The translations under genes and the position numbers were made by a program. Source: CG2-30-36-16 sp964372115 (GTDB lineage Bacteria > Bacteroidota > Ignavibacteria > Ignavibacteriales > Ignavibacteriaceae). Taken from it: 64,000 bases of DNA. The notes beneath the pieces are model-generated. The model saw only the letters and a program-made list of their open reading frames with translations, was not told the DNA's origin and ran no database searches. The stretch spans positions 134,855 through 198,854 of the forward strand of contig CAYJPN010000006.1 in assembly GCA_964372115.1 (NCBI GenBank), read 5' to 3'. This document shows, one piece after another, positions 26,883-35,449 of this stretch (within the stretch, counting starts at the first letter, position 1; each line of letters begins with the position of its first letter).

Positions 26883-28970
26883 TTAGTAGTTTACTACTTT
26901 TCCGTTAGCTCTAATGGCAAGAGTGCCTTTTTCAAGTTGAGGTTTTTCGGTTGTAATATTAAACTTACCAATCAAATGTTCGAGGTTTGTTGTAAGACGA
27001 TTCAAGTCTTCCGCAGAGCGAGCAATTTCTTGAATGCCCGAAGCATTCTGCTGAGTAACACTGCTGATTGCTTCAATATTCTGACTTATATGCTCGGCTG
27101 CGTTTGATTGCTCTTCACTTGCTGCGGCAACCTGTGCAACTATATCGGTTACCTTTTCAGCGCCAACAACAATCTCGCTTAGTACTTCACCGGCACGGTT
27201 TGCCATCTCTTTCCCTTTTTGAACCTCGTCGGTTCCTTCTTTCATAGCACTTACTGCTTCACCGGTATCTTTTTGAATTTGTTTTATCATTGAGGCTATT
27301 TCTTTTGTAGCCTTTGTGGTACGTTCTGCAAGTTTACGAACTTCGTCGGCAACCACAGCAAAACCTCTTCCTTGCTCACCAGCTCGTGCCGCTTCAATTG
27401 CAGCGTTTAACGCAAGCAGGTTAGTTTGATCGGCGATCTCATCAATTACCTGTACAATCTCACCGATTTGGTCGCTGCTGCGCCCAAGAGCCTCTACAGT
27501 TACCGCCGATTTCTGAACTACTTCAGCAATTCTTAACATGCCGGCTATTGTATCCTTAACAACGCTACCGCCTTCTTTTGCTTTATCGCCAGCTTGCTTT
27601 GCTGTTTCAGCCGCAAAGGATGCGTTCTTTGTATTTTCCAAAATTGTTTTTGTCATTTGTTCAACAGCACCGGCTACTTCGGCAGATTGCTGTGTTTGTT
27701 CCTGTGCCCCGGCAGCCATTTCTTCAGTTCCTGAAGAAATTTGATGAGCCGAGTTTGCAACTTCCGAAACACTGCCCGATACTTCTCCAAGCGCTGATGC
27801 CAGTGATTCGCCAAGATAATTTATATTATCCTGCATTCCTTTATAAGCACCCTTATAGTTACCTGCAAGTTTTGTGGTCAAATCACCTTTTGCCATTTTT
27901 TCAAGTACTTCCGCTGAACCGTTCAGAGGCGCTATAAATGCTTCTAGTATCGAATTAACACCTTCAATAAGTTTGCGCCATTCTCCCGAGAATTTTTTGG
28001 TATTACCTCTTTGCGTTAGGTTACCCTCTTTAATATAATTTATAAGTGTATCAGCTTCTTTAAGCAATTCTTCTATTGTTTCAACTTCTTTATTAAAAGC
28101 AATTGCAAGCGCATCTTTATCCGAAGCGGTTTTTACACGGCTTATGTTACCGGCAGCAATTTCTTCAGCCGCGAATATTTTTTCTTTTTGTGCCCCCTGT
28201 AATTCTCTAAACAAATCGGCGAGTTCGCCCATTTCATCTTTCGAATTTATCTCAATATCAGAATCAAAATTGCCAAGTGAAAACTCTTTTACAACTTCTT
28301 TTAAGTTTTTTATTGGTTTGCTTATCGTCGGAGCGAGATAAAACGCTGAAAATATAAAAATTAATGTTCCCAGGGTAGCTCCCAAAAGTGTTTGCAGTTG
28401 GGCGCTGTGAACTGTTTCGCTGATAGATATATCAAGTTGTTCTGATTTTGAATTCAAAGCTTCTTTTATTTTACCGAATTGGACGTATAATTTTTGACCC
28501 ACTTCTTCACCCGATGAAGTAGCTATATCGGCAGCCATCTCATAATCTTGGGTAACGGATGCGCTTAATATTGCATCTGCCACAAGGCTTTTGTAGTCTG
28601 TCCATATTGTTTTGATCTCGGTAAGATCATTTTTAATATCATCATTCAAATCTGAATTCAGCAAAGTATCTATTGATTGATCTATATCTTCTTTTAATGC
28701 AGTATATTCTCCAGCATTCTGGTTAAATTTTGTTGCAAACACTTCCATAGAAAACTGCATCATTATAAACTGCGTTTTTTGAAAGTTAGAATATATTTTT
28801 TCTATCCGAACTTGAGGACGTACATAATCATTAAATATTTGATCTTTAACATCAGACATTTTTAATAACTGATAAAATCCTAATCCAACTGCAACAGTGG
28901 AGACAAGCGCTAAGGTGAAAAAGCCACCCTGAATTTTATGTACAAATTTTAAATTGTTAAACCAAGACAT
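26883..28970 (-). CDS. methyl-accepting chemotaxis protein
   Basis: A 695-residue chemoreceptor. ATG 28970 is preferred to the in-frame GTG just before it because AAGGA is then 7 nt away. A first transmembrane helix lies at about 12-35, followed by a four-helix periplasmic sensor (about 36-195) and a second helix at about 195-218 (TLLGATLGTLIFIFSAFYLAP). A HAMP domain at about 218-275 is followed by a long coiled coil and a signalling tip with EIADQTNLLALNAAIEAARA and GRGFAVVADEVRKLAERT. There is no CheR-tethering pentapeptide at the C-terminus. It signals to CheA through CheW. The TonB-domain gene lies 30 nt upstream on the same strand behind a sigma-28-type promoter, and cheW lies farther upstream. 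The ligand is unknown. Confidence 0.95.
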   Translation of the reverse strand: MSWFNNLKFVHKIQGGFFTLALVSTVAVGLGFYQLLKMSDVKDQIFNDYVRPQVRIEKIYSNFQKTQFIMMQFSMEVFATKFNQNAGEYTALKEDIDQSIDTLLNSDLNDDIKNDLTEIKTIWTDYKSLVADAILSASVTQDYEMAADIATSSGEEVGQKLYVQFGKIKEALNSKSEQLDISISETVHSAQLQTLLGATLGTLIFIFSAFYLAPTISKPIKNLKEVVKEFSLGNFDSDIEINSKDEMGELADLFRELQGAQKEKIFAAEEIAAGNISRVKTASDKDALAIAFNKEVETIEELLKEADTLINYIKEGNLTQRGNTKKFSGEWRKLIEGVNSILEAFIAPLNGSAEVLEKMAKGDLTTKLAGNYKGAYKGMQDNINYLGESLASALGEVSGSVSEVANSAHQISSGTEEMAAGAQEQTQQSAEVAGAVEQMTKTILENTKNASFAAETAKQAGDKAKEGGSVVKDTIAGMLRIAEVVQKSAVTVEALGRSSDQIGEIVQVIDEIADQTNLLALNAAIEAARAGEQGRGFAVVADEVRKLAERTTKATKEIASMIKQIQKDTGEAVSAMKEGTDEVQKGKEMANRAGEVLSEIVVGAEKVTDIVAQVAAASEEQSNAAEHISQNIEAISSVTQQNASGIQEIARSAEDLNRLTTNLEHLIGKFNITTEKPQLEKGTLAIRANGKVVNY

Positions 28971-29000
28971 CACAATATCCTTATTGTTTGGTTGAAAATT

Positions 29001-29417
29001 TTAACTCAGTTTAAAGTTCACCGATAACGATAATTTAACTTTAACTGCTACTCCTTTATTTTTCCCGGGTGAAAATTTTGTTTGTTTTACTGCATCAACA
29101 GCAGCTTCATCGCATCCGCCGCCTAAGCTTTTTACAACTTTAACATCATCTACACCGCCGGTTTCGTTTACATATATGAGTACGTAAACTTTGCCTTCCA
29201 AACCGCTTTGTTTTGCAATATTAGGATATTTAATTTTTTTGTAAAGAGCTGGTATGCCTCCCTCAGGTTCGGGCATCACTTCTGCAAATGGAAGATATGC
29301 AGCATCATCGGGGCCGGGAGTTACCGGCACAACAATGTTGGAAGCAAAGGTAAATTGAGTGGCAAAAAGCATCACTGCAAATAAGCAGGACATTATTTTC
29401 GAAAATTTTGTTTTCAT
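29001..29417 (-). CDS. exported TonB C-terminal-domain protein
   Basis: A 138-residue protein. Residues 1-25 form a signal peptide (LFAVMLFATQFTFAS). Residues about 55-138 are a TonB C-terminal domain (YPNIAKQSGLEGKVYVLIYV, DAVKQTKFSPG). Classical TonB has an uncleaved N-terminal anchor and a Pro-rich linker; here the anchor looks like a cleavable signal and the linker is short, so a free periplasmic domain is likely. It stands between cheW and a chemoreceptor with a sigma-28-type promoter upstream, suggesting a role tied to motility rather than iron uptake. Function unknown. Confidence 0.82.
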   Translation of the reverse strand: MKTKFSKIMSCLFAVMLFATQFTFASNIVVPVTPGPDDAAYLPFAEVMPEPEGGIPALYKKIKYPNIAKQSGLEGKVYVLIYVNETGGVDDVKVVKSLGGGCDEAAVDAVKQTKFSPGKNKGVAVKVKLSLSVNFKLS

Positions 29418-29453
29418 TTCCCGTCTCCTGAAAATATTATTGTTATAATTGTA

Positions 29454-29480
29454 TTATCGAAAAAATATGTTTTCTGTTGA
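29454..29480 (-). promoter_or_regulatory. sigma-28 (FliA)-type promoter for TonB-domain/chemoreceptor operon
   Basis: On the minus strand TCAA, 15 nt, TTCGATAA, about 37 nt before the gene. The -10 half matches the other three sites exactly (TTCGATAAT); the -35 is TCAA instead of TAAA. Confidence 0.65.
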
Positions 29481-29600
29481 GTTATATTTTTGAATTTTTC
29501 ATTTTTATATGTCTTTTTTTGTAGGTCGCATATGCAATACAGACAATCTACTTTTTCACTTTTATATATTTCGATTATTATTCAACTTTTTTAGGGCTCT

Positions 29601-30086
29601 TTATGCTACGGCTTTTAAGTCTTCTTGAACTTTTGCAGATATCATTTTTTCAAGATCGATTAAAATTAAAAGCCTATCTTCCAGTTTACCAACTGATTTT
29701 ATAAATTCGGCATCAACTCCAGCTACCATCTCGGGAGGCGGCTCAGTAATATTTGAAGGTATACGTATAACTTCGTTCACAGCATCGACAATAAAACCAA
29801 TTGTATTTCCATTTACTTCAACAACAATTATTCGGGTGTTTTTATCGTGCTGTTTTTTGGGCATCCCAAGCTTGCTTCTAAGGTCAATAACCGGAATTAC
29901 CCTTCCGCGAAGGTTAACAACTCCCTCTACAAATTCGGGCGAATTTGGGACTTTTGTTATGGGCAGCATCCTGTTAATCTCTTGAACATATAAAATATCT
30001 ACACCGAATTCTTCATTACCAATTAAAAAACTAACAAGTTGTAAAATTTCCGCTATCTCATTTTTTTCTTCGACTTTTTCAGTCAT
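29601..30086 (-). CDS. cheW: chemotaxis coupling protein CheW
   Basis: A 161-residue SH3-like adaptor linking chemoreceptors to CheA. Start chosen at ATG 30086 because GGAG stands eight nt before it; an upstream TTG is too close to the ribosome site. Seen: LQLVSFLIGNEEFGVDI, INRMLPITKVPNSPEFVEG, VVNLRGRVIPVIDLRSKLG and VDAVNEVIRIP, all standard. It is preceded by a sigma-28-type promoter. CheA is not in the window. Confidence 0.95.
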   Translation of the reverse strand: MTEKVEEKNEIAEILQLVSFLIGNEEFGVDILYVQEINRMLPITKVPNSPEFVEGVVNLRGRVIPVIDLRSKLGMPKKQHDKNTRIIVVEVNGNTIGFIVDAVNEVIRIPSNITEPPPEMVAGVDAEFIKSVGKLEDRLLILIDLEKMISAKVQEDLKAVA

Positions 30087-30393
30087 TTTCAATACTCCGC
30101 TAAATGTTAAAAAGTAAGCGATACCTGATTGTATTATCGAAAACTTGCGGATTTTTTTTAGCTAAAAAGTGTTTTAATAAAAATCACCCAATATTCCCTG
30201 CCATTTTGTAATTGAACATTGATACTTATTTAATTTTGTTGCACATTGCATATTAGAACGTACCGAAGAATTTTAATTACCTGATCTAAATGTGTAGAAA
30301 TTAAAATATCATTAATGCCTCAGAAAGCAGCAAATTGCCGATGCGAAACACAATCGTGCAAAACTATACTAACTTTACAGTTGAAGGTGATTT
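30087..30393. other. divergent promoter region between cheW and hybrid kinase
   Basis: About 300 bases with no gene. It contains the cheW sigma-28-type promoter and, on the other side, the leader of the hybrid kinase gene. No other element is recognised. Confidence 0.5.
30134..30160 (-). promoter_or_regulatory. sigma-28 (FliA)-type promoter for cheW
   Basis: Minus-strand TAAA, exactly 15 nt, TTCGATAA, ending about 48 nt before the cheW start. -35 and -10 spacing match the FliA consensus. Confidence 0.75.
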
Positions 30394-32658
30394 ATGAGTA
30401 ATTACGCACCTGAGAAAATATCTATATTAATAGTTGAAGACAATCAAATAATTGCAAAGGATTTGTCGGAAAATCTTTCAAATATGGGGTACAAATTAGT
30501 GGGAAATGCTGTAACCGGTCTTTCGGCTATCGAGATGGCGGTAAAATTTAATCCCGACATTATATTAATGGATATTCAATTGAATGGCGATATGGATGGA
30601 ATTGAAGCAGCATCCCTAATAAGCAAAAAAATGGATTCCGCAATTATTTATCTATCAGCTTATGCCGATGATACCACTCTTAAGCGCGCAAAGTTAACAA
30701 CACCTTATGGTTATTTATTAAAACCTTTTGAAGAGCGAGAACTTCAAACAACTATAGAAATGGCACACTACAAACATCTTTTAGAAACAAAAATAAAAGA
30801 AAACGAACGCTGGCTTTTTACTACTTTGCAGAGCATTGCCGAGGCTGTGGTAGCAACCGATAATAATGGGAGGATTATATTTCTAAACCCTGCATCAGAA
30901 AAATTGTTACTGCTAAAAAAAGAAAACCTTATTGGGAAAAAAGCAGACGATGTGATTTTTATAAAAAACGGTAATAGCACCCAAAATATCGTCTCTAGTT
31001 TATTATCCGGCATGGGTGATGTTAACAATTACCCGCGGGGAGAATTTATTATAATTTCTGCTGACGGAGAAGAAATACCTGTTTTGTTTGATGTATCGCC
31101 TATCAATGAAGATGGGAAAAATATATCAGGGTTAGTAATTGTAATAAGGGATATTAGGGAAAAGAAAAAAAACGAAAAGAAAATTTTATCAAGCGAAAGA
31201 AGATTGGCGGCTCTTGTAGATTCAGCTATGGACGCCGTTGTAACTGTCGATCATCACCAGAATATTGTAATCTTTAATACTGCGGCTGAAAAAATATTTA
31301 AATGTAAAGCGGCGGATTCTATCGGTAAAAAACTCGATCTATTTATACCTGAAAGATTTAGAAAAAGACACGGCGAACATATTAAAAAATTTTCGTCGGG
31401 TAACAAAAATATAGTGGGACCGTTTACAAATTTGCATGCCATACGAAGTGACGGAGATGAATTTCCTATTGAAGCCTCGGTTTCACAGTTTACTATTGAC
31501 GACGAAACCTACTTTACAATTATTTTGCGCGATATTACAGAGAAAAAAATTGCCGAGCAGAAAATAAGAATGTTGTCGAGTGCGGTTGAACAAAGTTCCG
31601 CGAACATTATGATAACAGACACCGAAGGAAAAATAGTTTATGTTAACTCCAAGTTTGAAAATATTACCGGTTATAGTATCAGCGAGGTTGTCGGCAAAAA
31701 ACCCGATATTCTTGAAGCAGATAAAGACGATCCGCATTTTACAACCGAATTATGGAATACAATAAACTCAGGACGGGAGTGGTACGGTGAATTTAAGAAC
31801 AAAAGAAAAGACGGAACAATTTATTGGGAAGAAGCGCTTATTTCGCCGGTAAAAGATTCATCAGGAAACATCGTAAATTTTTTAAGTGTTAACGAAGACA
31901 TTACTAAAAGGAAACAGCAGGAGGAACATCTGATTCTTGCAAAAGAAAATGCCGAGCAGGCAAATAAACTTAAGTCGGAGTTTATTGCACAAATATCGCA
32001 CGAAATCAGAACCCCGCTAAATTCAATACTCTCTTTTACAGGATTAATTCGTGAAGAAATTGAAGATAAAATATCGCCGGAGTTGGCTTCCTCTTTTAAG
32101 ATTATCGATACAAGCGCAAACCGCCTAATAAGAACAATAGAGCTTATGTTGAATCTTTCTAAATTACAATCAGGCAATTTCGAGGTAAAATTTGAACCAA
32201 TAGATTTGCACACAGATATTCTTGATGATATTATTTTAGAGTTTTATTCCAAAGCCAGAGCAAAGGGATTAGAAATTCTTTATTTAAATGAGTCTACAAA
32301 CCCATTGATACTTGCGGATAAATATACTCTCGGGCAAATTTTTTCCAACTTGATTGAAAACGCAATAAAATATACAAACAAAGGTTCTGTTAAAATTATA
32401 CTTTCAGATGAGGATAAAAATGTAGTGGTTTCAATTATCGATACCGGAATCGGAATATCAAAAGATTATTTGCCCAGTTTGTTTACCCCCTTTAGCCAGG
32501 AAGAATTCGGTTATACGAGACGTTATGAAGGCACAGGCTTAGGGTTAGCGCTTGTACAAAAATATGTAGAACTAATTAAAGCCGAGATAACTGTAGAAAG
32601 TGAAAAGGATAAAGGGAGTAAATTTTCGGTTTTATTCAACCGAATATCCATTAACTAA
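30394..32658 (+). CDS. REC-PAS-PAS-PAS hybrid sensor histidine kinase
   Basis: A cytoplasmic 754-residue kinase. A receiver domain comes first (phospho-acceptor D60 in IILMDIQL), then three PAS domains at about 140-255, 268-385 and 390-510 (the last with TGYSISEVVG and EFKNKRKDGTIYW). HisKA follows with H536 in QISHEIRTPLNS, and HATPase with NLIENAIKYTN, DTGIGIS and GTGLGLALV. No membrane segments, so it senses an internal or soluble signal and is itself phosphorylated by another kinase. Good ribosome site GAAGGTGA. Its 3' end overlaps the NtrC-type regulator's convergent 3' end by 8 nt. The output partner is unknown. Confidence 0.93.
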   Translation: MSNYAPEKISILIVEDNQIIAKDLSENLSNMGYKLVGNAVTGLSAIEMAVKFNPDIILMDIQLNGDMDGIEAASLISKKMDSAIIYLSAYADDTTLKRAKLTTPYGYLLKPFEERELQTTIEMAHYKHLLETKIKENERWLFTTLQSIAEAVVATDNNGRIIFLNPASEKLLLLKKENLIGKKADDVIFIKNGNSTQNIVSSLLSGMGDVNNYPRGEFIIISADGEEIPVLFDVSPINEDGKNISGLVIVIRDIREKKKNEKKILSSERRLAALVDSAMDAVVTVDHHQNIVIFNTAAEKIFKCKAADSIGKKLDLFIPERFRKRHGEHIKKFSSGNKNIVGPFTNLHAIRSDGDEFPIEASVSQFTIDDETYFTIILRDITEKKIAEQKIRMLSSAVEQSSANIMITDTEGKIVYVNSKFENITGYSISEVVGKKPDILEADKDDPHFTTELWNTINSGREWYGEFKNKRKDGTIYWEEALISPVKDSSGNIVNFLSVNEDITKRKQQEEHLILAKENAEQANKLKSEFIAQISHEIRTPLNSILSFTGLIREEIEDKISPELASSFKIIDTSANRLIRTIELMLNLSKLQSGNFEVKFEPIDLHTDILDDIILEFYSKARAKGLEILYLNESTNPLILADKYTLGQIFSNLIENAIKYTNKGSVKIILSDEDKNVVVSIIDTGIGISKDYLPSLFTPFSQEEFGYTRRYEGTGLGLALVQKYVELIKAEITVESEKDKGSKFSVLFNRISIN

Positions 32659-34042
32659 TATTTTTTGTTACTTCTATCCCGAGTTGCTCCATTCTGTAAC
32701 GAAGTTTTGAGCGTGAAAGTCCGAGTACTTTTGCTGCACGCACCTGGTTACCATTGGTAATTTTTAATGTTTGTAAAATTAGTGTTTTAATTACAACATC
32801 CGATTTTACTCCCGCCGAAGGAATCTTAAGCAAAAAGGTATCGGAAGATTCTACAGGAGCCTTTGCCTGTTCTGCAATAAAACTAAGATGGCGTTCCCTA
32901 AATTCATTTTCATCTATCAGCAGCATGGCTCGTTCTATAACATTACGCAGCTCTCGTATGTTACCTTTCCAATAATAATTTTGAAGCATCTCCAATGCAC
33001 CGGGAGTAATGGTTTTTATATCGTTACCAAATTTTTTTGCAAATTCTTGTACAAAGGAAAAAGCAAGCATAGGAATATCTTCCTTACGTTCCCGCAGCGG
33101 GGGCACAATAATTTTTGCAACGTTTAATCTGTAATAAAGGTCCTCCCTAAAATTTCCTTTTTGTACCTCTTCTTCAAGGTTGCGGTTAGTTGCGGCGAGT
33201 ATTCTAACATTTACCGCAATTTCTTTTTCCCCGCCCAATCTATAAAACTTTCTCTCCTGTAGAACGCGCAGCAGTTTTACCTGTAAGTCCATCGAAAGTT
33301 CACCGATTTCATCAAGCAAAATAGTTCCACTATTCGCAAGTTCGAATTTACCGAGTTTTGTTTTTTGTGATGCCCCGGTAAATGCCCCTTTCTCATGACC
33401 GAATAATTCACTTTCGGCAAGCTCTTTTGGAATAGTAGCGCAATTTATTTCTATGAAGGGTCCGTTACGCCGCGGACTTTGCTGATGGATATATTTTGCA
33501 AATTCTTCTTTACCGCTGCCGCTTTCACCTTCTATTAATATTGTTGTGTCGGCGCTTTTGGCTAATCGTTCAACAGATGAAATGAGCTTTTGAATTTTTT
33601 TACTTTTTCCGAAAAAATCGGGTGTTATTTCGTCTTCTTTAAGCATATCATGCAAACGGGTTACTTCTCTTTTAAGAAATATATTTTCCACCGCACGGTC
33701 GAGTATTATTTTTAATTGATCAAGATCTATCGGTTTAAGTAAAAAATCGTATGCTCCGGATTTCATTGCGGAAACTGCAATTTTAACATCCGAATAACCG
33801 GTTATCATGATGACCGGGATATCGGGGAAATTTTTTTGAAATTCTTTTAGGAGTTCTAAACCATTGTGAGTTGTTAAGTAAATATCCAGAAGTATAATAT
33901 CGGTCGAAAACTCTTTTATCCTGGAGGTGGCTTCACCGCCGTTCATACAATAGTCAGCATCGTAACCGAGTTTTATCAATACTTTTTTTAATGAAATACA
34001 AACAAGATTATCATCATCTATTATTAGTACCCTTGCACTCAT
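32651..34042 (-). CDS. NtrC-family sigma-54-dependent response regulator (FlrC-like context)
   Basis: A 463-residue activator. Receiver domain 1-120 with phospho-acceptor D53. AAA+ domain about 140-380 with Walker A GESGSGKEE, the sigma-54 contact loop GAFTGA (within GHEKGAFTGASQ) and LLDEIGELSMDLQ. C-terminal Fis-type helix-turn-helix NQVRAAKVLGLSRSKLRY. It activates sigma-54 promoters when phosphorylated. The kinase gene upstream overlaps it by 4 nt (ATGA), and flgM/fliD/fliS/fliC lie just beyond. This is the arrangement of FlrBC/FleSR-type flagellar regulators, but the same architecture exists for many other processes. Confidence 0.93.
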   Translation of the reverse strand: MSARVLIIDDDNLVCISLKKVLIKLGYDADYCMNGGEATSRIKEFSTDIILLDIYLTTHNGLELLKEFQKNFPDIPVIMITGYSDVKIAVSAMKSGAYDFLLKPIDLDQLKIILDRAVENIFLKREVTRLHDMLKEDEITPDFFGKSKKIQKLISSVERLAKSADTTILIEGESGSGKEEFAKYIHQQSPRRNGPFIEINCATIPKELAESELFGHEKGAFTGASQKTKLGKFELANSGTILLDEIGELSMDLQVKLLRVLQERKFYRLGGEKEIAVNVRILAATNRNLEEEVQKGNFREDLYYRLNVAKIIVPPLRERKEDIPMLAFSFVQEFAKKFGNDIKTITPGALEMLQNYYWKGNIRELRNVIERAMLLIDENEFRERHLSFIAEQAKAPVESSDTFLLKIPSAGVKSDVVIKTLILQTLKITNGNQVRAAKVLGLSRSKLRYRMEQLGIEVTKNIS

Positions 34043-34740
34043 TTAACTACCGCCAATTCACTATTAAATATTATAAAAAATTTGGTTCCAATACCTAACT
34101 TGCTTTCCAACTCAAGATGGGAGTTATATTCGGAAAGAAGCATTTTGCATACACTCAACCCCAAACCGGTACCGGCTTTCTTTTTTGTAAAGAAGTCGCC
34201 GAATATTTTTTCCTTATCCTCATCACTAATCCCTACGCCATTATCTTCAACCTCGCAAATAACCTCTCTTTGACTGTTCATATAAGTTTTAACCACAACT
34301 TTTCCTCTATTATCGCAAGACTCAATTGCATTAGTAACTAAATTTAACACAACCTGCAGAGCCTTGTTAAATGAAATTTTCAATTTAGGCAAATTTGATT
34401 CAAGTTTATTTTCCAAAGAAACACTAACCCGGGTCGAGTTTCCCTGGGCAATTTCAATTGAACTTAAAACTACCTCATTCAATGAACATTCGGAAACCTT
34501 TGAATTATCTTTTCTCGAAAAATTCAACAGCATATCTATTAGGTGCTGGATGCGCTGAACCGCCTCCGTACATCCACTAACCGATTCTACCGCCTCGTCG
34601 GGCAATTCATTCTTCATCATATCGAGATAATCAAGGTTCAGCTTAATAGCCGAAAGCGGATTTCTGATTTCATGCAGAAGACTTGCCGACAGTTTGCCAA
34701 GAATCAGCAGTTTATTATTTTGTATTTCCTCAAATGACAT
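34039..34740 (-). CDS. soluble histidine kinase partner of the NtrC-type regulator
   Basis: A 233-residue kinase from ATG 34740 (MSFEEIQ). A TTG at 34806 is in frame but lies inside a strong hairpin, so it is not preferred. There is no sensor or membrane domain: it is just HisKA with phospho-acceptor in SASLLHEIRNPLSAI (H24) and HATPase with NLVTNAIES, DNGVGIS and GTGLGLSV. FlrB and FleS are likewise soluble. It probably phosphorylates the coupled response regulator. The input signal may be flagellar assembly state or a protein partner. Confidence 0.87.
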   Translation of the reverse strand: MSFEEIQNNKLLILGKLSASLLHEIRNPLSAIKLNLDYLDMMKNELPDEAVESVSGCTEAVQRIQHLIDMLLNFSRKDNSKVSECSLNEVVLSSIEIAQGNSTRVSVSLENKLESNLPKLKISFNKALQVVLNLVTNAIESCDNRGKVVVKTYMNSQREVICEVEDNGVGISDEDKEKIFGDFFTKKKAGTGLGLSVCKMLLSEYNSHLELESKLGIGTKFFIIFNSELAVVK

Positions 34741-34802
34741 AAGGGAAGAATAATCATAAATTTTTAAGTGCGGTTTAATTATAAAGATTTGAGAATAAAT
34801 TA

Positions 34803-34828
34803 GCAACCTTCATTTTACAGAAGGTTGC
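34803..34828 (-). terminator. strong hairpin between flgM and the kinase gene
   Basis: Perfect 9-bp stem GCAACCTTC / GAAGGTTGC with an 8-nt loop, downstream of flgM. Read on the minus strand it is followed by a weak AT/T-rich tail (TAATTTATTCTC). It likely ends or attenuates the flagellar transcript. Confidence 0.5.
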
Positions 34829-34858
34829 CAAAATATGAGGGGAATGAAACTCGAAAGT

Positions 34859-35119
34859 TTATTGTGGAAGCGTTTCTTTCAAAATTGCATCTGCTACTTT
34901 TCCGATTACTTCATCGGAATCGTAGAATTTGTTTGCAATTTTTTGTTTTATTGCATCAAGCTTTTTCAAATCAAGCTGGTCGTCGTTAATTTGTTTTGCT
35001 TCGCTTGAGAGTTCAAGCCTATCCTTAGGCTTTATATTTTCTTCGACATCCTTGCCTTTCTTCGTCTGTACAACATCTTTATTAAAAAAATTGTTGTTAG
35101 AAAGGGGCTTTATTTCCAA
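34859..35119 (-). CDS. flgM: FlgM-like anti-sigma-28 factor
   Basis: An 86-residue protein. The start is TTG 35119 with AGGTGATA just before it. The C-terminal pattern matches FlgM: DRLELSSEAKQI, then LDLKKLDAIKQKIANKFY and EVIGKVADAILKE, the two helices that bind sigma-28. The N-terminal 30 residues are polar and probably disordered, as in FlgM. FlgM holds FliA inactive until it is exported through the finished hook. A sigma-28-type promoter lies about 96 nt upstream inside the preceding gene, giving the usual feedback loop. Confidence 0.82.
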   Translation of the reverse strand: MEIKPLSNNNFFNKDVVQTKKGKDVEENIKPKDRLELSSEAKQINDDQLDLKKLDAIKQKIANKFYDSDEVIGKVADAILKETLPQ

Positions 35120-35123
35120 TTTA

Positions 35124-35447
35124 TCACCTATAGTTTGCTAATTTTCTATTATTTTGCATTTTCTGGAGCTGCATCAATATTTCCGCCTGCTCCTTTTCCT
35201 TAAATTCAATAATATTATCGAATTTTATTTGAATAAGTTTAGTTTTTTCCAAAAGTTCAATATTGTAAATTTTTAGTGCGTCAATATTGTATTTGCTAAG
35301 AAGTAATTGCTTTAATGAATGAACTTCCTTCATATCAAGTACTACACGCGGATAAAGTTCATCAAAATTGTCTTCGCTTAGAACATCTAAACAATTTATT
35401 ACATCATCCAGCAGTAAACTAATATTTTTTATAAATTCTTCAAGCAT
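35124..35447 (-). CDS. FlgN/FliT-like flagellar chaperone candidate
   Basis: A 107-residue, highly helical, coiled-coil protein (LKIYNIELLEKTKLIQIKFD, EKEQAEILMQLQKMQNN) with no signal peptide. It sits 2 nt after fliD and 4 nt before flgM, exactly where FlgN or FliT export chaperones are encoded. The sequence is too short and divergent for a firm call. The gene also contains the promoter for flgM. Confidence 0.55.
   Translation of the reverse strand: MLEEFIKNISLLLDDVINCLDVLSEDNFDELYPRVVLDMKEVHSLKQLLLSKYNIDALKIYNIELLEKTKLIQIKFDNIIEFKEKEQAEILMQLQKMQNNRKLANYR
35215..35241 (-). promoter_or_regulatory. sigma-28 (FliA)-type promoter inside the FlgN-like gene, driving flgM
   Basis: Minus-strand TAAA, exactly 15 nt, TTCGATAAT, about 96 nt before flgM. 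It is located in the coding sequence of the upstream gene. Confidence 0.7.
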
Positions 35448-35449
35448 AA

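Noticed and set aside
34741..34806. N-terminal extension of the soluble kinase to TTG 34806
   Set aside because: The TTG lies inside the strong hairpin that ends the flgM transcript, and the extra residues match nothing.
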